Shown here: one piece after another, positions 56,501 to 64,000 of the stretch | Position numbering within the stretch: position 1 is the stretch's first letter | How the letters are laid out: each line of letters opens with the position of its first letter | Assembly: GCA_963922205.1 (NCBI GenBank) | Contig: CAWUHX010000418.1 | Location: forward strand, 1-64,000 | Source of the DNA: Romanomermis culicivorax | Taxonomy: Eukaryota; Nematoda; Enoplea; Mermithida; Mermithidae | Reading direction: 5' to 3' | DNA: 64,000 bases | Position numbers and translations under genes: made by a program | The notes under the pieces: generated by a model | Database searches by the model: none | The model's input: the letters and a program-made list of their open reading frames with translations, nothing else | What the model was told of the DNA's origin: nothing

Positions 56501-59500
56501 ATCAGTATTCTCAACGAATCGGGCAAATTCAACGGGAACCACAACAACGTGGCATTCTGGGGCGCATCGACATAAACGTAGACTCGTTTGTACAGTGGGT
56601 CAATTTCTAACGTTTTCATGAATGGTATGACTGGAAGTTCTTTGTTCAATGGTTGAACGGATGAACTGCTCAAATCTGGTATTAAGTTGGCGCTTTTTAT
56701 GGAACTACCATCAGCGTAAACTACAAATTCTTGAGGTTCTGAAAAGTTTGAAAAAAACTGTTTGGAGACAAAGAACCACTGAGTCAGTAGAGCTGAGTTT
56801 CCTCAGAAAAGTCAACAATGTGCCCAATGCAACATGAGGTCAAACTCCTTCAGACCTTCTTACCATACTGTAACTTGACTTGGTAGTTATTTGATTTTTT
56901 TCGGCACTTCCTGCTGTCCTCTTTTTGTCTTCTGCATATGCATATGTACAACAGTTTTCAACTTTTTTCCCACTCATATAATTTTAATAGACGTCCTGTA
57001 TATACAGCATAGTAAAAATATATAGCCTCAGTAAATACAGCGTATCTCATTCAATTCGCGATAAAAAACAGTGACGTTTTTTCTATTCGATTCGCAAGGT
57101 TTTGAGCTTCAAGACAAGCTGGAGATTGTGTTTGGTATACTGTAGTCAGCCCAAAAAAATTAAATTTTTCATCTGGCGCTAAATTTTTTTCGGTTTTTTT
57201 TATTTTTTGCGCTGGAGGTAGATTTTACCAAGGAATTCGGCTAATGCAGTCAAGAAGCGCATCCATTTTTCATCGGAATGCTTTCCATCACATTGAATCA
57301 CCTAACATGAAGTATTTCTCAGAATTCTCGAAAAACTTACATTTTTTTGCTTTTTCTGCATCTGGATGATTTTTTACTGGGCGAAAATGGTAGATAGTGA
57401 GAAAATATTCATATATTGGGACTCCAAATGCCTAACCTCTCCACAACTACAGGTATGATTATAATCGTTGAAGTAAATAAACAACAGTTTTCATAGACAA
57501 AAGTACTCAGAAGTAACAAGAAGAGAATATTGGGTCGATTCGACCCTATACCGGACGTTAAGGGTTAAAAAGTTGGTGAGTGTGATTTATCGCTTTCATG
57601 TGGCTTCAGTTATTGCTCAGTATTTCGATCACTCGTCAACAATGAATGATCATTCAAATTGGTGATTATTCAACTTTAACCATAAAGGATTTATTTTTGA
57701 CCATTGGTAACTTCATGTCTTGTTCTAGTGGCCAAGAACAACCGCACGATGAGTGAGCAGTTCAACAACAGAAGCACGTTTTTTTAATGAACAAATTTGA
57801 TGATGAGACAGTCAGGGAGGGATGTTGCCTGCATGTATCTAGCACAGCAGACTAGCAGTCTCTGGACAATGACCCAGCAAAATTTGAAGTGGACTTATTG
57901 TCGTCAACAACGGCAGCACTTTGGATCCTTAGTGATGCAACAGAATAGCTTAGGACTCCAAAATGAAACTCACCAACGCAGGTTTTGTTATCAGCTGACA
58001 GTAGTCCTCTGGCACAATAACATTTGATTGCAGATGATAAAGGCATGGGGAAACACAACTGATCGCAAGGCTGACGCCTCAAATTGTCGGTCAGCAGGCA
58101 ACTTGACGAAGCTGAAAAAAATTTCCCCACGTACACACTGACGCCAGATTAAACGTTGTCATTACCTTTGGGCTGCTGGGCAGCGTCAAACACGGCCACT
58201 GTGGTCAAATCGTCCAAACCAGATTTAATGATCGTCGGTTGACTTATGTCACCAGCATTAGCTCCAGCGGTGAAAACGCGTCTCAAGTTCCTATCTGACC
58301 AATAGAGATTTTGACCATAGACGGCCAATCCGTAGGGGCTGGGCAGGCGATTGCGGATGACTTTCACGTTCGGCGCCGGTTGGTTTAACTCGTTCAATGG
58401 TTCCCATCTAGATAAAATTTAAACTTTCTATATCATTGCAATCATGAAAACTTTTTTCCAAGTTTCTTTACTTTCGTATCCGTCCAATAGATATAATGCG
58501 TATTCATATCGATGACGATTTCTCTAGGTTCAACTACGTTTGTAGAAATCAAAACTTTTCGATCAGAGCAGTCCAAATTGGCTTTAACGATACTTGGCAT
58601 CTGACCACGATCAGCCCATACTAAATGTCTGAAAGTTTGAGAATATTATCCTGTTGAAACGGTTCTCAATTTTTTGAAAAAAAATCATTACTTCAGAGTA
58701 GGATCGATAGCCAAGCTCCTGGGCGACTGGGTCCTGGACGAAAACAACGCCCTACGAAAACGACCATCCAAACGCGCCACTTCCACACTCGTTGCCGCCT
58801 TGTCATTATCGAAAGTTATGAAATACATATTAAAGCTGATCCAATCCACAGCCAGACCTTGCACAGTTTCGGATTGGGTCGTCGGTGATATAACTTTTAT
58901 CAATCGATTTTGGTCCATATCGAATCTCATGATTCCTTTCTTATCTGCTGGGCCGGCGGCATCAGAAAAGTAGATTGATCTAGTTCGAACATCAATGTCA
59001 AGGCCGGTGAGTTTGTTGACTTAAAAAAAGAATTTTTCATTGCACATTGAACAGTAAGTAATTAAGGCTTGATGCATTCGCCCTCATGCTCACCACCATA
59101 AATAGAAATTTTGGGGGCCGGATCCAAATTTTTTTCACAAGTGTTCAGAACTCAGTAAAATTGATCAGAATACTTCAAAACTGCTCTTTGAAAAATCAAA
59201 CTTTTTTACTAATAATTTCCAACATTTTTACATTAAATTTCTAACACGATCAAGCTTTCAAACAGTGCTGAACTATTTTAAAATTATATTTATTTTATGC
59301 TTAATATATTTGTTATTTCGGGAAAAATTTTACTTCTACATAAATAGTATAAAAATTCCAAAAAGCAAATTCTGCTGTGGTCAGCCAGGTTTCCGCCCAG
59401 TGTCAGGACTCCCTACCCAAGAACATGTATGCTCACCACTGATTGGAGTCATGGCTTCCACTGCAGATTTGTCGTTCAAAGTCACTGCTCGAATTAAAGA

Positions 59501-62500
59501 ATCTTGAGCCAGCAGCAGGAAGGAAGTGTGAGCCAAACATTTTCGACCACTGGCTTCGTCCAGTTTGAATCCAGAAGCGCATAAGCATTGTCTATAAGTT
59601 CTGGCCGATGGCACGCAAAAGTGGTCACAATCACCATTTTGTTTAAAACACGGGTGTTCAACATTGGCTGAAAAATGTCCATCTTACTAGTCAAGCGACT
59701 TTCAATGCAAAAAACGGGTCATACTCGGACGTCTGTAACGCATCTTTATGTTCACCAAATCTTTCAGGCCGTCTTTAAACGTTTGAAATTCGATCGTTCT
59801 CTGGAAACGAGCATTGGAAACTTCTCCGACCATTATGGCTCCACGAGCCAGATCAGCAACGAACAAATTGGTTCCAAAAACGGCCAAACCTCTAGGCATA
59901 GACAATCCTGCACTGTCGTATATAGTGCGCCTGAATGTTCCATTGTAGTCGCAAGTTTCGATCTAAGGAAATGAAGGCTTTGAAGAACATGGAATTAAAA
60001 TGGAGTGCTGCATGCTTACGGTGCCTTTTTCTGATTGAGTGAAATAAATGGTCTGGCGTGTCAAATCTAAAGTTATGAAGTCCAGTTTGGTCAGACCCAT
60101 GCTGACTATGATTCGTGGTTCGGTGCCGTCCATGTTTGCTTTGGCTACTTTTCTTGGCAAACCCTCACCTCCTTCGTCCAACCAGAAGAGTAATCTGTGA
60201 AAAAATACTAAAGCTTTAGAGTCAAACTTGAGCTATATGCTTTAGAATTGGTCAGAAAGATTTTCACGAAAATGACAGAAATTTTAAGACATGAACAGTC
60301 ACTTTTGTCGTTTTTCATGCATTTTTTGTTGAACTCTACTCGGTGTTGAAGCACTCTTACAGCAAACATGTATAGTAATATCTGAATAAGCTGTAGTTTA
60401 GTATGCAAGAGTATACCTGAAGATGTACTGTAACTATAAGCATAAAATTTTTGGGTGTAAGACTAGATTGGAGTTGCTATTTAAAGAACAAGATTCGAAC
60501 ACTCTAACTTAACCTGCTGAGGTACAACATCCTTTTCAGGTGGACTGTTTTTTGGAACCTCCCCTACATGCCAAAGTTTACATATCTACTGCAGCCTATC
60601 AAATTTATAAGCTTCTTACCCTTGATTTGGATCCAATGCTATAGAAACAGGAAAGAGAACGCTGGCTGGTGAATTGTCATTGCCTAAAATAACATCGCGA
60701 AGTGGCGTTTCGTCCGGCGCCTTGTTTTTCGTGGTGAAAATTTCAATGTTTGCCGAATCGCGATTGCCGACGTATAAATTTCGACCGATCCAATCGAAAG
60801 CTAGGCAGTAGGCGTCGCCTGGTTTAGAACGTGGAGCGAATACTGCTGACAACGTGGCATTATTTTTACCAGCAATTTGTGGTAAGGCAGTTAGTAACCT
60901 TCTCACGGCTGTTTCGTATTTGACCCTGGCGGAAAAAGTAGCCGGTTCAGGCTGTTATTCTACTCCACAGTATACATTAGTGTGAGGGATGTTTGGAGGT
61001 TCACAACCTACCAGTAACATGTTTGATCCCTCACAAATACTGATTTTTCTAGGCGAATGTTTTGTTCCTGAATAGAAAAAATGGGCATTGAAGGCTAAAA
61101 TGGTAAATCTCAAGACTTTCCTAGCTGCTGATGAATAGTTACTACCCCAACGGACTAGGACACGGATATGGCACTGCTTGGGTATGCTATTGAGCGTGAT
61201 TTTCAGGTCCCCATCATCAGGACTGCTGCTGGCTTACCTGTAAACAAGTGCATTTTTGGTAATCGACAAGGACAGCACGTGTTGAGTTTTTATGGGATGT
61301 TGCACGTAGTACAAATCTCCGAGTATATTATCGTAATCTGCATCGTAAGCATTCGTCAAACCTGGCAGTGGAACCATGCCTCCGATTGTGACCGAACTAT
61401 TGAAAAGCTGGCTATTTATCAGCGTATTGCCCGTCAATGGCAAAGTGTAACCTGTTATGGCAGATTTTTGTATGGCAATAACGTAGGGTGTGAAATCTGA
61501 AAGAGTAACAACCTGTAGGACAATCGCATGGAATGCTCATACATCTGCTGACCTGTTACGCAAGCTTTGCCACTTGAATCTAAACGTTCACCGATGGGAC
61601 AACGGCACACATAACCATTGGGGTTGGTCTTTGAAAGAAGGCACATTTTCTGGCATTGACTTTCCAAACACGGATTAACCACTACGAACGATAAACATCA
61701 GATTAGGTGACAAAAATTTGTGCTTCATTATACTACATTAATAAAATGAATTCTTGAATCCAAGGAAAACATTTTGTGGTCATCTTATACAGTAAAATAG
61801 CATTCACTATATCCAAAACTTTTCGATCGAACTAAATTCGAATAATGACCCTGAAGCCAAATTTTCATTACGTGCATATGACCATGCTTACTATGCAGGT
61901 AAGAAGTTTTCTTTCAATACGTCAAAAAAAAGTGGAAATAAACCAAAAAACTCATTTGAAGCCTTTTTAGGCACTTTCCATAGGATGCGTTAAAGGTAAA
62001 AATTCAAAAGAAATTTTCAGTTAAAGAATTAATGGTTGAATTTCATCGAATTTCATCGGAACTAATTCAACAAGAATTGTTTCCTTCAGTACCTTGATTT
62101 TAAAGGAATCCAGGCTGAGAGCTAAGTCTTACAAAGTAAATGAAGGCTAACTGACACTGGACTGTGTTATAAGCTGTCAGAAAATGCACAACAGTTGCAG
62201 GCACGCCACATGATATCAGTTGGATTAGAATAAGTCAAATGATAGCCGATTTTGGTTCTTTTCCAATTCAGTAAAGGGCATTCAAATAACTCCCCACATT
62301 CCTGCAAATGGTTTTCAAACAGTCACTTGATTTTTAAAATTTAATGGAAATTTCAGAAATTTTCGATGTCCCCCTTGAAGCATATCATAACGTAGATGAA
62401 TAAAAAAATGACATCGAGATTTTGTTATTTTCATGTATTAAATAAAGACAAATCCTGTGTTTTCAGAACTTTGTTGGTTGAGGATGTATTCAGAGTCAAG

Positions 62501-64000
62501 AAAATATTCGAAGGACAGTGATGTTTGTGCCAATCTCTATAGTTCCCAAAACGGTATGCAAATCGGCATAATATGTTTAATACGTTAGTGGGGATACAGA
62601 AATGAAGAAAAAATTTTGTGGCATCCTGTGAGAAAGTGTTCGGAAAAAGCTGCAAACGACTTTTCGACTACCTGTTTTTTCACTCTTCAAAATATCAGAT
62701 TAGAAAAATGTTTCCATAATAAATTATAGAGAATTGTCTCCTGTATATATAATGAATGTTTTTAGGGCAAGCCTTTTCTGTGCTCTGAAATTTTGAATCG
62801 TGTGCACATTACACAAATTGTTAAAAAATTTAGGAAACTCCAAATTTTAGAATACTGTCACTATGCGAATTCGGATTGTCATACAAAAGAAATTCCACAA
62901 CGATAATCAGGATGTAAAACTCAACTTTATAACTGATTTTCAGGCATAATATATTTTCAACTTCTAATAGCCAAGGTCGAACTTGTCAGAGACTGTGTAA
63001 CTGCTTCATGTTTATGTTGAACTTATAACTAACTCGAAAGCCATTTTTCAACTGAATAGACAGTTTATCAAGTCGTCCACATTACCTGTCGGCTGTAAGG
63101 CTGGATGAACAGCAATAAGAGCAAGTGCTTTGGCGAATGTGTGGTAATTCAAGGCTTTGGCGGACGTTCCATTTTTGGCTGCATTATTTACAGTAACCCG
63201 TTTGGGGAATGAAATGACCTTTGTTAAACGGCGGTCCGTCCAATACATGACATCTTCGAATATGGCCATTGCGTGAGGGTGTAGGATATACTGTAGTTTA
63301 GATTTGACATGAGTGTCAGTTTTTGTATTTTGACAAAATTCTCACTTTTTCATTCGCCAAAACATGACGCCTATTTTTTCCATCGTAGTCTACGAAATCT
63401 ATAAAGTCCAGTTTGCTGTCGGCAAAGTATAGCCTTCTGTTGGGGTAATCGAGGCACAATGTATTTGGCCAGTATATTTTCAATTGTACGATCACTTGTC
63501 GATCTGTGCCATCCATGCTAGCTCTCTCGATTTTCGGGTTGATGCCCCAATCGCTCCAAAAAACATAACGAGCATCCGGTCGCGGATCGACCGCCAAACC
63601 GCGTGGTTGAGTTATATTTGTGTTGATCAAAACCAGTCTAGGAATTACCGGTAGTTTTTTTCGTGGGAGAAAAATCCTTATCCAAATTTTACCTGTTATC
63701 CGGGTTTTGTAAAGAAGCCACTTCCAACGTAGATAAACCAGAATCGACCCAATACAAATTTTTGGCCACCCAATCGATGGCTAAACCTTCGGTCGTATCT
63801 TGACCGCGACTGATCACAACAGTTTTGTTGGTGCCATTCATGGAAGCTTTGTAGATAATTTTTTCTTTCAAATCTGACCAATAAATTTGTTGCTCGTTGG
63901 AATCCCAGGCCAATGCGACGCAGTTTTCTACGGGTGCCGAAAAAGTGCGCCAATCTTCTAATTGTTCATTAGCCCAATAAATTCGGTTTCTGTTCGAAAC
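39722..64000 (-). CDS. lrp-1: LRP2/megalin-like low-density lipoprotein receptor-related protein (C-terminal 3313 residues; 5' end outside window)
   Basis: A giant type I endocytic receptor that takes up lipoproteins, sterol carriers and other ligands at apical epithelial membranes. In C. elegans LRP-1 is needed in the hypodermis for moulting. I assembled 51 exons on the minus strand, with agreeing phases at 49 of 50 junctions and a total length divisible by three. Architecture from 64000 leftwards: four propeller-EGF blocks, ten LDL-A repeats, EGF and Ca-EGF, propeller, EGF, eleven LDL-A repeats, EGF and Ca-EGF, propeller, EGFs, one membrane span and an NPxY tail. Clusters of 10 and then 11 LDL-A repeats match the third and fourth clusters of vertebrate LRP2, so LRP2 and not LRP1 is the better name. 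Exon coordinates are given in the block entries below. Confidence 0.95.
39900..40760. mobile_element. Foldback element with arms of 46-bp tandem subrepeats, in the last LRP intron
   Basis: Right arm (40481-40690): about four and a half copies of a 46-bp unit starting TTGAAGCTTCGGGCGTAC and ending in ATTTTACAGG. Left arm (39929-40190): the same unit inverted. A central palindromic region has TGTGTCCC/GGGACACA motifs. The right terminus (ACTTTCGTGTATATGTTTTGT) matches the 36640 fragment inverted. Subrepeat-armed inverted repeats are the structure of Foldback-class elements. Confidence 0.75.
41598..43368. repeat. Large LRP intron with two repeat types
   Basis: 41864-42170 is a CTGCACAGTGCAG-palindrome element of about 300 bp with inverted ends, a relative of 23100-23330. 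42395-42740 is a plus-orientation copy of the intron repeat described at 50600, 43975 and 59095. Confidence 0.55.
43369..46043 (-). CDS. LRP block 8: EGF, calcium-binding EGF and last propeller
   Basis: Exons 45912-46043 ([15 protein letters not shown]), 45710-45853 ([16 protein letters not shown] Ca-EGF), 45520-45651, 45233-45462, 43768-43965 and 43369-43708. Blades [34 protein letters not shown] and IYWSPRNSA. The intron 43966-45232 contains an inverted copy of a repeat also found in three other introns of this gene. Confidence 0.93.
43975..44400 (-). repeat. LRP-intron repeat, inverted copy
   Basis: It shares AGTGCTCATAACTCAG, TTGATCA-like and TTTTTCCCAATAATTTTCAACATTT blocks with 59095-59400. 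In reverse complement it shares them with 42395-42740 and 50600-50900. It ends AAAATTCTGCTGAGGGTCAGCC. Confidence 0.6.
46101..49615 (-). CDS. LRP block 7: EGF plus eleven LDL receptor class A repeats
   Basis: Exons 49443-49615, 49306-49381, 49073-49189, 48895-49017, 48713-48838, 48609-48657, 48206-48554, 47870-48101, 46247-46417 and 46101-46196. An EGF ([14 protein letters not shown]) is followed by eleven LDL-A repeats, residues about 2195-2657. Examples are [26 protein letters not shown] and [13 protein letters not shown]. The tenth has an expanded cage ([13 protein letters not shown]). Exon 48609-48657 is only 49 bp. Intron 46418-47869 holds a diverged GACCCGCACTCG-type repeat (47478-47570) and a short block shared with 34925-34985. 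Confidence 0.95.
49616..51028. repeat. Large LRP intron with three repeats
   Basis: 49930-50000: the ATGGCTAGCCAT/CATATGG family. 50085-50330: the ACATGCACG...TGCATG family (also at 17500). 50600-50900: the LRP-intron repeat in plus orientation. No exon was seen. Confidence 0.55.
51029..52215 (-). CDS. LRP block 6: calcium-binding EGF plus propeller
   Basis: Exons 52078-52215 ([16 protein letters not shown], a Ca-EGF), 51832-52021, 51551-51772, 51321-51491 and 51029-51252. Blades [31 protein letters not shown] and LYWSDWN. All splice junctions agree in phase. Confidence 0.93.
52271..52891. mobile_element. Foldback-like element with CTCAAAACAGCGAA subrepeats
   Basis: It starts CCCCAATACAGCGAAACGCA and ends with the inverse (TGTTTCGCTGAATAGGGG at 52874-52891). 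The arms consist of 14-15-bp units CTCAAAACAGCGAA (52300-52440) and the inverse TTCGCTGTTTTGAG (52785-52860). The centre (52640-52730) is a degenerate CTTAGG island. It sits in the intron between the calcium-binding EGF exon and the ten-repeat LDL-A block. Confidence 0.65.
52916..55367 (-). CDS. LRP block 5: ten LDL receptor class A repeats plus EGF
   Basis: Exons 55098-55367, 54356-54725, 53811-53922, 53564-53744, 53401-53486, 53223-53339 and 52916-53170. Ten six-cysteine repeats with the calcium cage D-x-S-D-E (for example [42 protein letters not shown]) span residues about 1370-1800. An EGF ([16 protein letters not shown]...) follows. These repeats bind ligands through acidic Ca-loops. The fourth repeat (CRGVKRRC...) and the third ([12 protein letters not shown]) have diverged cages. 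Gaps 53923-54355 and 54726-55097 are introns without recognised content. Confidence 0.95.
55431..56738 (-). CDS. LRP block 4: propeller plus EGF
   Basis: Exons 56481-56738, 56206-56394, 55938-56146, 55676-55878 and 55431-55619. Blades [34 protein letters not shown] and [10 protein letters not shown], then an EGF ([14 protein letters not shown]) and the first cysteine of the next LDL-A repeat. The acceptor at 55879 (giving [14 protein letters not shown]) is required by phase. Confidence 0.93.
56739..57973. other. LRP intron without recognised content
   Basis: AT-rich, 1.2 kb. A palindromic GGGTCGATTCGACCC lies at 57533-57547. No exon or clear repeat was recognised. Confidence 0.4.
57974..59019 (-). 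CDS. LRP block 3: propeller plus EGF
   Basis: Exons 58692-59019, 58452-58628, 58166-58407 and 57974-58111. Blades [31 protein letters not shown] and LYWSDRN are followed by an EGF ([20 protein letters not shown]). At 58452 the phase-correct donor is AA/GTTTTC and not the nearer AAA/GTAAAG. Confidence 0.9.
59095..59400 (-). repeat. LRP-intron repeat, inverted copy
   Basis: Shares CAGAACTCAGTAAAATTGATCA, TTTTACTAATAATTTCC and the end CAAATTCTGCTGTGGTCAGCC with 43975-44400. It lies next to exon 59437-59667. Confidence 0.6.
59437..61496 (-). CDS. LRP block 2: divergent propeller plus EGF
   Basis: Exons 61246-61496, 61012-61067, 60620-60925, 60020-60194, 59725-59962 and 59437-59667. Blades are diverged: [41 protein letters not shown]. 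The EGF is [14 protein letters not shown]. The 61246/61067 junction is uncertain. The strong donor at 61237 gives a stop, while the weaker GTTTAC donor at 61245 keeps the frame. The gap 60195-60619 holds no recognised feature. Confidence 0.85.
61553..64000 (-). CDS. LRP block 1: YWTD propeller plus EGF
   Basis: Exons 63693-64000 (open at the window edge), 63346-63637, 63086-63290 and 61553-61681. Residues (counted from base 64000) 1-268 hold LDL-B/YWTD blades IYWSD, LYWVDSG, VFWSDWG, LYFADSK and MYWTDRR. Residues 269-311 are one EGF ([12 protein letters not shown]...). This propeller type releases ligand at low pH in the family. The 1.4-kb intron 61682-63085 shows nothing recognisable. Confidence 0.93.

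Noticed and set aside
1-64000. CRISPR arrays, bacterial operons, rRNA genes
   Set aside because: No spaced direct-repeat array, no bacterial-type gene packing and no rRNA motif was found; spliced genes show the DNA is eukaryotic.

Overview
The window looks like genomic DNA of a small-genome invertebrate, most likely a nematode. The clues are an AT-rich background, very short introns (about 36-60 bp) ending in TTTCAG-like acceptors, an adenosylhomocysteinase whose Gly-Ser-Ala-Ala-Ala loop is as in Caenorhabditis, a megalin-type receptor, and degenerate islands of the TTAGGC hexamer, the nematode telomere unit. The nematode call is an inference. Bases 1-20 are not biological: they match a template-switch (SMART-type) library adapter fused directly to an adenosylhomocysteinase codon.

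Layout. (1) 21-1280, plus: the last four exons of adenosylhomocysteinase. (2) About 4.5-16.6 kb: a nest of non-autonomous DNA transposons inserted into one another, readable from target-site duplications: two 8-bp-TSD (hAT-like) families, a Tc1/mariner-like foldback element in a TA, and a Harbinger-like element with a TTA TSD, plus a LINE fragment. (3) 16.7-22.0 kb, plus: a multi-exon gene I do not recognise. (4) 22.4-25.4 kb, minus: a candidate gene with an exon split by an 8-bp-TSD transposon. (5) 25.6-36.6 kb: an old gag/protease relic and a nearly complete but mutated 7.36-kb LTR retroelement with TCAA target duplications. Its envelope-like region lies between the zinc-knuckle gag region and the protease/RT/integrase, an unusual order. 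(6) 37.7-39.2 kb: two small intact-looking multi-exon genes in divergent orientation around a CCAAT palindrome, both assembled here from phased splice sites. (7) 39.7-64.0 kb, minus: the C-terminal 3313 codons of an LRP2/megalin-like receptor in 51 exons, open at the right edge.

Functionally only two genes can be named. Adenosylhomocysteinase clears S-adenosylhomocysteine in the methyl cycle. The LRP-type receptor is a giant apical endocytic receptor with propeller/EGF/LDL-A modules, one membrane span and an NPxY endocytosis signal. The rest of the window is largely transposon biology, including three unrelated families of foldback elements whose arms are built from short tandem subrepeats.
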